This document shows positions 27,182-36,146 of a stretch of 64,000 nt of DNA, piece after piece. The stretch covers positions 3,162,001 through 3,226,000 of the forward strand of contig NZ_CP019285.1 in assembly GCF_000226975.2 (NCBI RefSeq). The letters are read 5' to 3'. The notes below the pieces were generated by a model. The model did not search any database and was not told the origin of the DNA. It saw only the letters and a program-made list of their open reading frames with translations. Made by a program: the position numbers and the translations under genes. Positions within the stretch are counted from its first letter, which is position 1. The number at the start of each line of letters is the position of its first letter. The stretch comes from Halobiforma lacisalsi AJ5. Its GTDB lineage: Archaea > Halobacteriota > Halobacteria > Halobacteriales > Natrialbaceae.

Positions 27182-28968
27182 CGCTCGAGATCGGCCTCCG
27201 TTGCCATCGGTACCTCGACGTTCGATTCGCGGGCTTCTGAAAGTGCCTCCTCGTAGCCCGCGTCGGCGTGGCGGATCACGCCCATCCCAGGGTCGGTGGT
27301 GAACACCCGGCGGGCCTTCTCGGCGGCCAGGTCGCTCCCGTCGAGGACGACGTGGTTGTTCGCGTGGAGGGCGTTGCCGATGCCGACGCCGCCGCCGTCG
27401 TGGACGCTGACGATGTCCGCGCCGGCCGCGCAGTTCAGCAGGGCGTTCAGGATCGGCCAGTCCGCGACCGCGTCGGTGCCGTCCTTCATGGCCTCGGTCT
27501 CTCGGTTGGGGCTCGCGACCGAGCCCGCATCGAGGTGGTCCCGCGTGACCACGACCGGGGCCGAAATCTCGCCCTCGGCGACCAGTTCGTTGATCCGCAG
27601 GGCGAAGCGCGCGCGCTCGGTCAGTTCCTCGTCGCCCTCCGTGCTGTAGCCGAGCCAGCAGACCCGGCTGGGGAGTCCTTGAAATTGAATCTCGTCCTGT
27701 GCGAGTTCGATCCACCGCCGGAGATGGTCCTTCTCGGGGAACAACTCGAGGACGGCCTCGTCGGTCCGGTGGATGTCCGCCGGATCACCCGAGAGCGCGA
27801 CCCAGCGGAACGGCCCCTTGCCGCGACAGAACTGCGGGCGGATGTAGGCGGGGACGAACCCGGGGAAGTCGAACGGCTGGCGTTCATCGGGCTCGCTGCC
27901 AGACACGGGCCACGGGCGCTCCTCGCGGTGGTCCTCGACCTGGCCGCGGATGTTGTTCCCGTACTCGAAGGCGACCGCACCCCGATCCTGTAACTCGAGG
28001 ATACCGTCGACGTGGCGCTCCATCGTCTCGAGGCTCTCCTCGCGGTACGTTTCGGGATCGCTCTCGCGGAGTTCGTCGGCCTCCTCGACAGTGTAGCCCG
28101 CGGGGTAGTACCCCTCGAGCGCGTCGTGAGCGCTGGTCTGGTCGGTGACCACGTCCGGGACGAACCCGCGCTCGAGGAACCGTTCGTGTAACTCGGCGGC
28201 GTTGACGTGGACGCCGACGCTATAGGCTTCGCCTGCTTCGGCGGCCTCCTCGGCCCGCTCGATCGCCTCGTCGACGTCGTCGACCTTCTCCATGCAGTAG
28301 CCCGTCTCGATGCGCCGGTCGATCCGCTCCTCGTCGACCTCGGCCGCGATGCAGACGCCGCCGTTCATCGTGACCGCGAGCGGCTGTGCGCCGCCCATCC
28401 CGCCCAGGCCGGCGGTCGCGACGATCTTACCGCTCAAATCGCCCTCGAAGTGTTGCCGTGCCAACTCGGCGAGCGTCTCGAAGGTCCCCTGGATGATCCC
28501 CTGGGTACCGATGTAGGCCCACGACCCCGCGGTCATCTGGCCGTACATGATCTTCCCCTCGGCCTCGAGTTCGTGGAAGTGCTCCCAGTCGTCCCACCTG
28601 CCGACGAGGTTCGAGTTCGCGATCAGCACCCGGGGCGCGCGCTCGTGAGTTTCGAACCGACCCACGGGCTTGCCCGACTGTACCAGGAGGGTCTCGTCGT
28701 CCGGGAGCGTCCGGAGTTCCTCGAGGATGGCGTCGTAGGCGTCCCACGACCGGGCCGCCCGGCCGGTGCCGCCGTAGACGACCAGCTCTTCCGGCTTTTC
28801 GGCGACCTCCGGATCGAGGTTGTTGTTGAGCATCCGGAGTGCGGCCTCCTGTCGCCAGCCCTCACACTCGAGATCGGTCCCGGTCGGCGCACCCTGGTAC
28901 TCGCGCCACTGGTTGCTCGGCTCGCCGAGTCGATCCCGTGCCTGCGTCGACGATTGCTGTTCTGTCAT
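27178..28968 (-). CDS. hutU: Urocanate hydratase HutU
   Basis: The 596-residue NAD-dependent urocanase (second Hut step) is longer than the bacterial enzymes of about 555 because of extra acidic residues at the N-terminus and in loops. The NAD-binding segment '[21 protein letters not shown]' and the C-terminal '[25 protein letters not shown]' type region are clear. It is the promoter-proximal gene of hutUGIH. Start ATG 28968 lies about 29 nt from a TATA-like ATATTGG on the minus strand, so the operon message is probably leaderless. Confidence 0.95.
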   Translation of the reverse strand: MTEQQSSTQARDRLGEPSNQWREYQGAPTGTDLECEGWRQEAALRMLNNNLDPEVAEKPEELVVYGGTGRAARSWDAYDAILEELRTLPDDETLLVQSGKPVGRFETHERAPRVLIANSNLVGRWDDWEHFHELEAEGKIMYGQMTAGSWAYIGTQGIIQGTFETLAELARQHFEGDLSGKIVATAGLGGMGGAQPLAVTMNGGVCIAAEVDEERIDRRIETGYCMEKVDDVDEAIERAEEAAEAGEAYSVGVHVNAAELHERFLERGFVPDVVTDQTSAHDALEGYYPAGYTVEEADELRESDPETYREESLETMERHVDGILELQDRGAVAFEYGNNIRGQVEDHREERPWPVSGSEPDERQPFDFPGFVPAYIRPQFCRGKGPFRWVALSGDPADIHRTDEAVLELFPEKDHLRRWIELAQDEIQFQGLPSRVCWLGYSTEGDEELTERARFALRINELVAEGEISAPVVVTRDHLDAGSVASPNRETEAMKDGTDAVADWPILNALLNCAAGADIVSVHDGGGVGIGNALHANNHVVLDGSDLAAEKARRVFTTDPGMGVIRHADAGYEEALSEARESNVEVPMATEADLER

Positions 28969-29055
28969 GTTCAGTACTAGCACGTGACGGACCAATATCG
29001 ATCACGTTCCCTTCGGAAGTGCCTTTATACGTTAAGGCGTGCTTGTTGGTACCAC
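28969..29055. promoter_or_regulatory. Divergent hut operon / regulator promoter region
   Basis: The 87-bp spacer has a plus-strand TATA TTTATA at 29024-29029, about 29 nt before GTG 29056, and a minus-strand TATA-like element at about 28994-29000, about 29 nt before hutU. CACGTG occurs at 28981-28986 and again at 29053-29058 (overlapping the regulator start), and AGTACT at 28974-28979. These short palindromes flank both predicted transcription starts and are operator candidates. Confidence 0.55.
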
Positions 29056-29706
29056 GTGTACGAAGCGACCTTTGCCATCGCGGACTCGACCGTCTACACG
29101 GAACCGACCGAAGGGAGCGACTGCAGGATCGAACTCTGGTGTAACGAGCACTCGGACCTGCTCTACGCCGCTGGCTCCCGGATCGAGCCGCTGCTCTCGC
29201 GGATCCGCGACACCGTCGGGGTCGAAGAGCAGGTCCGACACGACGACGAAGCCGTCGTCATCACGAGTTCGTGTTTCAAGGGGTACGACGAGACCCACAT
29301 CGACCGCTACCTCGCAGCGCACAACTGTCTGCTCGTGCCACCGCTGCGGTACGAGGACGGCACCAAACACTGCCGGATCCTCGCGCTCGAGGCCGACAGC
29401 CTCACCGACCTGTACGTCGACCTGCTCGAGGACGGGTTCCACATCGACGTCCGCAGCAAACGCGAGATAACCGTTCCCTCTCACTCCTCGCCGCTGTTGA
29501 CCCTGGACGACGCCCTGCCGGAACTGACGGGCCGCCAGCGCGAGGTGCTGTCGCTGGCCGTCGAGCGGGGGTACTACGAGTTGCCGCGGGAGACGACGAC
29601 CGAGGCGTTGGCCGGGGAACTCGAGGTCAGTCGGCGGACGGTGGAGGATCACCTCCGGCGCGCCGAGCAGAAACTGTTGACGACGCTGGTGTCGTACCTG
29701 TACTAG
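29056..29706 (+). CDS. HTH-10 (Bat-type) regulator, probable hut operon regulator
   Basis: The 216-residue protein starts 'VYEATFAIADSTVY', the usual beginning of stand-alone Bat-type regulators; GTG 29056 lies 29 nt after a TATA box. The middle part is the Bat sensory domain; the HTH-10 domain covers about residues 155-212 ('LTGRQREVLSLAVERGYYELPRET'). Divergent placement from hutUGIH with a short shared promoter makes it the best candidate for controlling histidine use. Whether it activates or represses, and its effector, cannot be read from sequence. Confidence 0.88.
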   Translation: MYEATFAIADSTVYTEPTEGSDCRIELWCNEHSDLLYAAGSRIEPLLSRIRDTVGVEEQVRHDDEAVVITSSCFKGYDETHIDRYLAAHNCLLVPPLRYEDGTKHCRILALEADSLTDLYVDLLEDGFHIDVRSKREITVPSHSSPLLTLDDALPELTGRQREVLSLAVERGYYELPRETTTEALAGELEVSRRTVEDHLRRAEQKLLTTLVSYLY

Positions 29707-29718
29707 GGTACTAAGGTA

Positions 29719-30903
29719 CTAGGGTTCGACGAGTTCCGCCGCCCTCGCCGCCTCCTCGGCCCGCTCGAGCAGGTCGTCGGGCTCGCTCTCGAGGAGCCGT
29801 TTCTGGCGTGCGTTCGTCTCCGTGCGGTCGGGCGCGACGCGGTTACAGCCCGCGTCGATCGTCGAGTCAGTGAACGTCCCGATCTCGCGGGCGCGGTCGA
29901 CGATGTCGTGTTTGTCCCAGGTCAGTAGCGGTCGGTGGATCGGCAGCGACGTCGCCCGGCTGGTGACCCCGAGGTTCTGGACGGTCTGGCTCGACTTCTG
30001 GCCGACCGCCTCCCCCGTGACGATCCCGTGGGCGTCGACGCGCTCGGCCAGCACCTCCGCGGCCCGGTAGAAGAAGCGCCGCAGGGAGAGCATCCGGCCG
30101 ACCTCCATCTCGTCGACCAGCAGATCGACCGTCTCGCCGCCGGGGACCTTGTAGGCCTGCATGTCGAAGTTCGGAGCGTACTCGGCGAGCGTCCGGACCG
30201 TCTCCATCGCTCGAGCCTCGTGGTCGATCCCCCCGTACTGTCCGAGGTCCACGTAGACCGGGACGATCGGGCTGCCGCGTCTCATCATCTCGTAGGCAGC
30301 CACCGGCGAATCGATCCCGCCACTGACGAGCGCGATCGTCTTCTCCTGGGCCCCGAGCGGGAGCCCGCCCGGTCCGGAGACCGACTCGAGGTAGACGAAG
30401 GCGAGGTCCTCCCGGACCTCAACGCCGAACGTGACGTCCGGGTCGTCGAGGTCGACCGCTGGTTCGAACTCACACTCGTCCTCGACGACGTCCCAGATGG
30501 CCGCCCCGCCCTCTCGAGCGAGGTCCTCGCTGTCGTAGGGGAGGGTCTTGTCGGCCCGGCGGGCGTCGACGGCGAACGTCCCGCCGTCGTAACACTCGCG
30601 GGCGGTCTCCTCGAGGACCTCGAGGATTCGCGCTTTCTCCGTGCTGACGGTCACCGCGGGACTCGCGGAGACGACGCCGAAGGTGTCCGTGGCGGCCGCG
30701 GTCGCGGCGTCGACCGCGTCCTCGTCCGTGTGGATCAGGGGGCGATTCCAGCGGCGCTCGACCTCGCCGGGGATGGACCGATCCTCGAGCAAGGCCTCGA
30801 GGTTCGCCGCGAGGAGGTCTTCCATGTAGCGTTTGACCGTGTTACTCTTCGTATTGAGGTCGCCGTGGCGGACGAGGACCGTGTCGGCTCCAGGGGGGCG
30901 CAT
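29719..30903 (-). CDS. thiI: tRNA 4-thiouridine sulfurtransferase ThiI
   Basis: The 394-residue enzyme has an N-terminal ferredoxin-like region, a THUMP RNA-binding domain (about 60-165) and an ATP-pyrophosphatase core with PP-loop 'IALVSGGIDSPVAAYEMM'. Active-site 'GEAVGQKSSQTVQNL' is typical of ThiI. There is no C-terminal rhodanese domain, so persulfide transfer must use the Cys in 'DAGCNRVAPDRTET'. Some archaeal ThiI proteins work with free sulfide. It converges with the HTH-10 gene (12 bp apart). Confidence 0.92.
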   Translation of the reverse strand: MRPPGADTVLVRHGDLNTKSNTVKRYMEDLLAANLEALLEDRSIPGEVERRWNRPLIHTDEDAVDAATAAATDTFGVVSASPAVTVSTEKARILEVLEETARECYDGGTFAVDARRADKTLPYDSEDLAREGGAAIWDVVEDECEFEPAVDLDDPDVTFGVEVREDLAFVYLESVSGPGGLPLGAQEKTIALVSGGIDSPVAAYEMMRRGSPIVPVYVDLGQYGGIDHEARAMETVRTLAEYAPNFDMQAYKVPGGETVDLLVDEMEVGRMLSLRRFFYRAAEVLAERVDAHGIVTGEAVGQKSSQTVQNLGVTSRATSLPIHRPLLTWDKHDIVDRAREIGTFTDSTIDAGCNRVAPDRTETNARQKRLLESEPDDLLERAEEAARAAELVEP

Positions 30904-30957
30904 GGGCGTGGATAGATGACCGGGGCTATAAGGGGGTTACGAGCGTGGCCCGTCGAA

Positions 30958-32187
30958 TTACCCGGCCGACTCGCCGATCGAGGGGTTCATCCGGCCCGTA
31001 TGGGCGTAGATACCGCCGACGAGGACGACTCCCGCGAGCAGCGGCAGGGCGGCGCTGACTCCGTAAACGAACTCGAAACTGACGGCCTCGACGAGCGGGA
31101 GCGAGACGAGCGGTCCGAGTCCGCCCCCGACGTCGCCGAGGACGTTGTTGGTCCCCATCGCGCGACCGACCCTGTCCTCGGGGGTGAGATCGGCCAGCAA
31201 CGCCGTCAGCGGGCCGCCGACGCCGCCCTGCCCCGCACCGATCAGCACGCAGGCGAGTACCAGCACCTCGAAACTCCGACCGACCGACAGCGCGACGAAC
31301 CCGACGAACGAGGTAAGCAGAAAGCCCAGCAGGACGGGGACGCGAGCGCCGACCGAATCGCTCAGGACGCCGCCACCGAGCGTAAACACCGACCCGGTGA
31401 GCACCGTTACGGCCATCAGCATGCCCGACGACCCCTGCGCGTCGAGGCCGAAGATCGAGACGGCACGCGCATCGAGCAGGAGCACGAGCGTCGAGAACAG
31501 CACGCCGATGTACGCGAAGTAGAGCCCGAAGTTCACGAGGCCGACGGTGACGGCCGGCACCGAAATCTCGAGGTCCCAGGGCTTGACCGACTCCTGTTCT
31601 CCCTCGACGTGCGTTTCGGGGACGATCAGGTACGCGATGACGCTCGCAAGCCCTGCGAACGAGGCCGCGAGGACGAACGCCGCGCCGTTGCTCCAGACGT
31701 CGCTGACGATCCCGCCCAGCACCAGGCCGGCAGGGAAGCCGAACGTGATCCCCGCCCGCACGATGCCCATGCTCGTCCCTCTCGAGTCGGCCTCGCTGAC
31801 GTCGGCCGTGATGGTGTAGGCCGTCGCGAAGACGAGGGCACTACCCAGGCCCCACAGTACCCGTGCAACGATGAACCAGAACTCCGGGAGCGGAGCAACC
31901 AGCGCGACGACGTACATCGAGGTCGCGACCCCCTCGATCGCCAACCCGGCGATAAACGGCGTGCGGGTGCCGATCCGGTCAACCAGCGCGCCGGCCGGCG
32001 CGTTCGCCACCAGCCGGGTGAACCGGTTCGCGCTCAGGATGAAGCCGACCATGAACGCGGAGATCCCCAGGTACTCGCCGAGGTTCGGCAGGATCGGGAA
32101 GATGACCCCGCCGCCGAATCCGACGAAGAAGGTGCTGGCGACGACCGCGAGCACGACCCGGTTGGACTCGAGGGAGGGGAACTTCAC
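30958..32187 (-). CDS. Major facilitator superfamily transporter
   Basis: The 409-residue membrane protein has twelve predicted helices in two six-helix halves, with the inter-helix 2-3 motif in 'APAGALVDRIGTRTPF' and the duplicated equivalent in 'GGVLSDSVGARVPV' in the second half. It resembles the drug/proton antiporter-like (DHA1) group. The substrate is unknown. Start ATG 32187 gives a short cytosolic tail ('MKFPSLESNR') before helix 1. It sits between thiI and the SAM synthetase gene on the same strand, but with gaps of 54 and 210 bp, so it may be separate. Confidence 0.88.
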   Translation of the reverse strand: MKFPSLESNRVVLAVVASTFFVGFGGGVIFPILPNLGEYLGISAFMVGFILSANRFTRLVANAPAGALVDRIGTRTPFIAGLAIEGVATSMYVVALVAPLPEFWFIVARVLWGLGSALVFATAYTITADVSEADSRGTSMGIVRAGITFGFPAGLVLGGIVSDVWSNGAAFVLAASFAGLASVIAYLIVPETHVEGEQESVKPWDLEISVPAVTVGLVNFGLYFAYIGVLFSTLVLLLDARAVSIFGLDAQGSSGMLMAVTVLTGSVFTLGGGVLSDSVGARVPVLLGFLLTSFVGFVALSVGRSFEVLVLACVLIGAGQGGVGGPLTALLADLTPEDRVGRAMGTNNVLGDVGGGLGPLVSLPLVEAVSFEFVYGVSAALPLLAGVVLVGGIYAHTGRMNPSIGESAG

Positions 32188-32397
32188 TGGTGATCGCTCC
32201 GTACTATTTCGAAACGTAACTCGTCTCGACGAACGAGACCCCAGCTAATCGTTCTGTCGGATCCGGTCCGCACTGTCGCTACCGGGCCGGGACTGATCCG
32301 GTGGGACGTGACGCTCGAGTGCGATATCGGACGGCAGTGGCTACTGGAGCGGAACCAGGAGGAAAACGGGACTCCAGATTCGGACCGACTGGACCGC

Positions 32398-33603
32398 TCA
32401 GAACGTCGAGAGTTCGCCGTCGATTACGCGGCGGGTGATCTCCGTGACGTCTCCGAGTTCGCGGTCGACGATCGCTTCGATCTCGGCGTCGACGTCGTCG
32501 ATCGTGACGCCGTCCTCGGTGACGACGTGGACGTCGGCGACGTGGGGCTGGTCGATCGGCCGGCCGATCTGGGAGAGCAGTCGGACACGAAGATCGCGGA
32601 TGCCGTCGACCTCGGTGACGACGGATTCGGCGATCTCGGTCGAGAGGAGGTTGTAGATCTTCCCGATGTGGTTGACGGGGTTCTTGCCGCTGGTCGCCTC
32701 CATCGACATCGAGCGGTTCGGCGTGATGAGTCCGTTAGCGCGGTTACCGCGGCCGACAGAGCCGTCGTCGCCCTGTTCGGCGGACGTACCGGTGACGGTG
32801 AGGTAGATCGACCCCTCGTCGTAGTCGTCGGCCGTGTTGACGTGGACGTCGACCTCGCGGTTCGTGTGTTCGGCTGCGACCTCGGCGACGAACTCGCGGA
32901 CCGACTCGACGGCCCGGTCGTACTCGTCCAGATCCGCGATGTACTCGTCGATCATCGCCGCCGCGACGGTGACGTCGATCTTGTCGCCCTCGCGTTTCCC
33001 CATGAGCTTCACGTCCGGGCCGAGGTAGGGGTTCTCCTCGGCGAACTCGCCGTTCAGCCGGCGTTCGGCCTCGGAGACGATCTGTTCCGTCTCCGTCAGC
33101 GGCGCGTGGCCGACGCCGAAACTCGTGTCGTTGGCCATCGGGACGCTCACTTCGTCCTCGCCGAAGACCTCCTGCAGGTCCCCGCTTCCCTCGCCGAGTT
33201 TGACGTCGACGATGATGTCCTCGCCGTACTCGAGCTGGGGGATCGTCTCCTCCAAGTACTCGCGAGCGGCCGTCAGCGCGATCCGCTCGGTCGGGATCGT
33301 CTGGCCCTCGTAGCGTTTGGTCGCACGGCCGACGATCAGGAGATAGATGGGATCGACGACTTCGCCGCCGCCGAACGCGGGCGCGGCTTCGCCTGCGACG
33401 AGTTGGGTCTCGTCGGTGTTGAAGTGCAATACCTTGCCGACCCGGTCCAGGTACTCCTGGGCCAGGGCGCTGGCGACACTCTCGGCGACGCCGTCACAGA
33501 TCGAATCGGGATGGCCGATCCCCTTTCGCTCGACGATCTCGACCTCCTGGTCTTCTACTGCCTGCCGGTCGATCGGCTCGACTCGAATATTCCGCTCGCT
33601 CAT
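32398..33603 (-). CDS. mat: S-adenosylmethionine synthetase, archaeal type
   Basis: The 401-residue enzyme of the archaeal MAT family forms SAM from methionine and ATP. Diagnostic segments are '[18 protein letters not shown]' near the N-terminus, '[11 protein letters not shown]' near the C-terminus and the glycine-rich '[14 protein letters not shown]' active-site loop. It has no detectable similarity to the bacterial MetK motifs. Length matches the family. It stands in a separate unit before the CYTH gene. Confidence 0.95.
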   Translation of the reverse strand: MSERNIRVEPIDRQAVEDQEVEIVERKGIGHPDSICDGVAESVASALAQEYLDRVGKVLHFNTDETQLVAGEAAPAFGGGEVVDPIYLLIVGRATKRYEGQTIPTERIALTAAREYLEETIPQLEYGEDIIVDVKLGEGSGDLQEVFGEDEVSVPMANDTSFGVGHAPLTETEQIVSEAERRLNGEFAEENPYLGPDVKLMGKREGDKIDVTVAAAMIDEYIADLDEYDRAVESVREFVAEVAAEHTNREVDVHVNTADDYDEGSIYLTVTGTSAEQGDDGSVGRGNRANGLITPNRSMSMEATSGKNPVNHIGKIYNLLSTEIAESVVTEVDGIRDLRVRLLSQIGRPIDQPHVADVHVVTEDGVTIDDVDAEIEAIVDRELGDVTEITRRVIDGELSTF

Positions 33604-33696
33604 TGCCGGGTCTTCGAACAGCGTGGTTCTATAACTTGCGGAAAGGGATTTCGTCGATCCGATACCCGTGGGTTATACGCTCGCGGGCCGAGAGCG

Positions 33697-34335
33697 TCAG
33701 GACCGCTCGAGCAATAGGCCGAGATACGAGGTCCGAACCCCGTCGTCGGGATCGAGTCCCAGCCGCTCGAGGAGAGCATAGGCAGCCTCCCGTGCGGCCT
33801 CGAGGTCCCCCTCGTCGTCGATCTCGGTTTCGACTTCGACGTACTCGCCGACGCCGTCGACCTCGTCGAGGGTGACCAGCAACGTCTCGGCAGCCGTGTC
33901 CTCGAACTCGAGGTCCGCGACCGACACGGCGTACCGATCACGGGACTTCCGGACCGTCGCCGCCGGATCGAAGCCCAGGTTCGTCAAGAGCGCGTCCATC
34001 GCCGTCCGGTCGCCGACCAGGGTCTCGACTTCCTCCCGGGTTTTCGACTCGTCGTCGACGAGCGGGCCCTTGTACGTGAGCTTCGTTCGATCGTCGTCCC
34101 TCTCGCTTTCTTCTGCCTGGGAGGGTTCGGTCTCCACCACGTCGGCCTCGCTCACCGTTCGTTCCGACCGGATCCGAAGCGCCTCGTCAGTCTCGGGAAA
34201 CGAGCGATGGGGCGCATCGTAGTAGGTATCGACCTGAACCACGCTCTCCAGCGGTCGTGCGCCAGCCTCCAGGCTCTCGAGCTGTTCCCGGACTCGCTGT
34301 AAGTCCGCCGGGACCTTGACTTCGACCTCGTACAT
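33697..34335 (-). CDS. CYTH-domain protein (class IV adenylate cyclase / thiamine triphosphatase fold)
   Basis: The 212-residue protein starts with 'MYEVEVKVP', the E-x-E-x-K motif that defines CYTH enzymes, followed by alternating basic and acidic strands ('EALRIRSER', 'LTYKGP') lining a triphosphate tunnel. Archaeal members are annotated CyaB but most likely hydrolyse triphosphates; cyclase activity is unproven. The two TATA-side neighbours are divergent: the FKBP gene starts 89 bp away. Confidence 0.85.
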   Translation of the reverse strand: MYEVEVKVPADLQRVREQLESLEAGARPLESVVQVDTYYDAPHRSFPETDEALRIRSERTVSEADVVETEPSQAEESERDDDRTKLTYKGPLVDDESKTREEVETLVGDRTAMDALLTNLGFDPAATVRKSRDRYAVSVADLEFEDTAAETLLVTLDEVDGVGEYVEVETEIDDEGDLEAAREAAYALLERLGLDPDDGVRTSYLGLLLERS

Positions 34336-34393
34336 ACTCGCTGCGACGCCGAGCGGTCGTAAGTATCGGTCGCTCTCGCGGGAAAACGTCGTA

Positions 34394-34400
34394 CTTAAAT
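34394..34400 (+). promoter_or_regulatory. TATA box of the FKBP-type isomerase gene
   Basis: CTTAAAT is centred about 27 nt before ATG 34424, matching a leaderless transcript and fixing this start against an in-frame upstream codon at 34316. Confidence 0.6.
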
Positions 34401-34423
34401 GTAGACGGGCGGACGTACAAGGT

Positions 34424-35392
34424 ATGACCGAGGATCAAGAGGCCGAGCTAGACGAGCAGGCCGATGACGTCGACGAAGCCGCAGTCGAAGACGAAACCGA
34501 GACCGAAGCCGAAGGGCTTCAGGAAGGCGATTTCGTCAAGCTCGCCTACACCGCCTACACCGTCGAAGAGGAACAGCTGGTCGACACGACCGACCCCGAC
34601 GTCGCCGAAGAAGAGGGCGTCGACGACCAGGGCCAGGAGTTCAAGCCCCGCACGATCGTGCTGGGCGAGGGTCACATCTTCGAGGACGTCGAAGAAGCTG
34701 TCATCGGCTCCGAGCCCGGTGACGAGGGCACCGTGACGGTCCCCGCCGCGGACGCCTTCGGCGAGTACGACCCCGACAACGTCGAGACCGTCAGCGCCGA
34801 GAAAATCGACGAGGACGACCGCTACCCCGGCGCGAACGTCCAGGTCGACGGTCGCCAGGGCTACATCAGCACGATCATCGGCGGTCGTGCCCGCGTCGAC
34901 TTCAACCACCCGCTGGCCGGCGAGGACGTCGAGTACGAGTACGAAGTCGTCGACGTCGTCGACGACCGCGAGCAGCAGGCCGCCGGTCTCTTCGAGATGA
35001 TGCTCGGCATGGAACCCGAGCTCTGGATCGAGACCGACGAAGTCGAGGAAGAGGTCCCCGTCGAACCCGACGAGGACGATGAAGACGCCGAGCCCGAGTT
35101 CGAGACCGAAGTCGTCGAGAAGGAGACCCTCTACCTCGAGGCGACGCCCCAGATGACGATGAACCAGCAGTGGATGATGGGCAAACAGCAGATCGGTCAG
35201 CAGATCATCGACCAGATCGGCGTCGACCGACTCATCGTCCAGGAAGTCATCGACGGCATGGGCGGCATGGGCATGCCCGGTATGATGGGCGGCATGGGCG
35301 GTGCCGGCGGCGGCGACATCGAGGAGGCCCTCGAGGACGCCGACGTCGACGCCGACGAGATCGTCGAAGAGCTCGAAGGCGCCGAAGAGTAA
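34424..35392 (+). CDS. SlyD-like FKBP-type peptidyl-prolyl isomerase with Met/Gly-rich tail
   Basis: The 322-residue acidic protein has an FKBP fold (about 30-190) with an inserted-in-flap chaperone domain, as in archaeal long-type FKBPs ('GDFVKLAYTAYTVEEEQLVDTT', 'VLGEGHIFEDVEEAVIGSEPGDE', 'DFNHPLAG'). A linker and a C-terminal domain (about 235-320) follow; the segment at about 281-297 is almost pure Gly/Met ('GMGGMGMPGMMGGMGG'), then an acidic helix. It probably acts as a cytosolic proline isomerase and holdase. The GGM segment resembles the flexible tails of group I chaperonins and some thermosomes. Confidence 0.88.
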   Translation: MTEDQEAELDEQADDVDEAAVEDETETEAEGLQEGDFVKLAYTAYTVEEEQLVDTTDPDVAEEEGVDDQGQEFKPRTIVLGEGHIFEDVEEAVIGSEPGDEGTVTVPAADAFGEYDPDNVETVSAEKIDEDDRYPGANVQVDGRQGYISTIIGGRARVDFNHPLAGEDVEYEYEVVDVVDDREQQAAGLFEMMLGMEPELWIETDEVEEEVPVEPDEDDEDAEPEFETEVVEKETLYLEATPQMTMNQQWMMGKQQIGQQIIDQIGVDRLIVQEVIDGMGGMGMPGMMGGMGGAGGGDIEEALEDADVDADEIVEELEGAEE

Positions 35393-35689
35393 CGTAGCCG
35401 TTTTCTTCTGCCGGTTCTCCCGGCTCGTTTTCGTTTCCGGACTCGAGCGGCCGGACTCGGACGATCCCGACGGGCCGTTTCTGCCCCTCTATCCTTCCTT
35501 GTTCGTCGTCGACGGTCGTTTGTCCGTTCGGTCGGGTTCGAACTTTCTCGCGGATTGCTCGAGGCGATACAGGAGCGTGTATCACTGCAGAACAGTCGTG
35601 CGAGCGAAACGGATAGTGGGCGGGTCGGACGGGGAACGGGTATCAGTTACAAACGCCGGGAGAAACGACCGCAGACCTGTTCGGAACCG

Positions 35690-35956
35690 TTACTGGATGG
35701 AGTAGCCCGCCGCGACGGCAAGCAGGAAGACCATGAACACGGCGACACCCATCATGTACGTGATCGAACGCGGTTCTTCGACGAGGTGCTGGTAGAAGCC
35801 AGCGATCAGCAATGACTTCGTAACCGCCAGCAGGATCGTTCCCCCCATTGCCATCGTATACGTGAAGTACTGATCGAACTCGAAGAACACGAACTTGCCC
35901 GTACCCAGGAGCAACAGTGCCACGTAGATCAGGGCGTACGTTCGAATCTCAGCCAT
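35690..35956 (-). CDS. Cytochrome c oxidase subunit IV-type small membrane protein
   Basis: The 88-residue protein has three predicted membrane helices ('YALIYVALLLLGTGKFVFFEF', a middle span, and 'YMMGVAVFMVFLLAVAAG'), matching prokaryotic COX4-type subunits that lack cofactors and stabilise the complex. It lies downstream of the subunit I/III gene but with a 190-bp gap and its own TATA box. Start ATG 35956 is fixed by the TATA spacing. Confidence 0.8.
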   Translation of the reverse strand: MAEIRTYALIYVALLLLGTGKFVFFEFDQYFTYTMAMGGTILLAVTKSLLIAGFYQHLVEEPRSITYMMGVAVFMVFLLAVAAGYSIQ

Positions 35957-35981
35957 TGCCCCCAATTGCGGGTGGCGACCA

Positions 35982-35989
35982 CTTATACC
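35982..35989 (-). promoter_or_regulatory. TATA box of the oxidase subunit IV gene
   Basis: On the minus strand the bases read GGTATAAG, centred about 29 nt before the start codon at 35956, so the small subunit probably has its own leaderless transcript. Confidence 0.6.
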
Positions 35990-36146
35990 TTCCTCATATG
36001 AACGGAGAGGACCGTCACCGATCCACACGAGTCTCGATACCGTTCGCTCGAGACGTCTCCACTCCTACGAGTCTCGGGCGAACGGTGAGAGAAGATCGAA
36101 GAACGAAAGCGAGACGAAAACCGGGCGGGCGTCCGTTATCGCCGTC

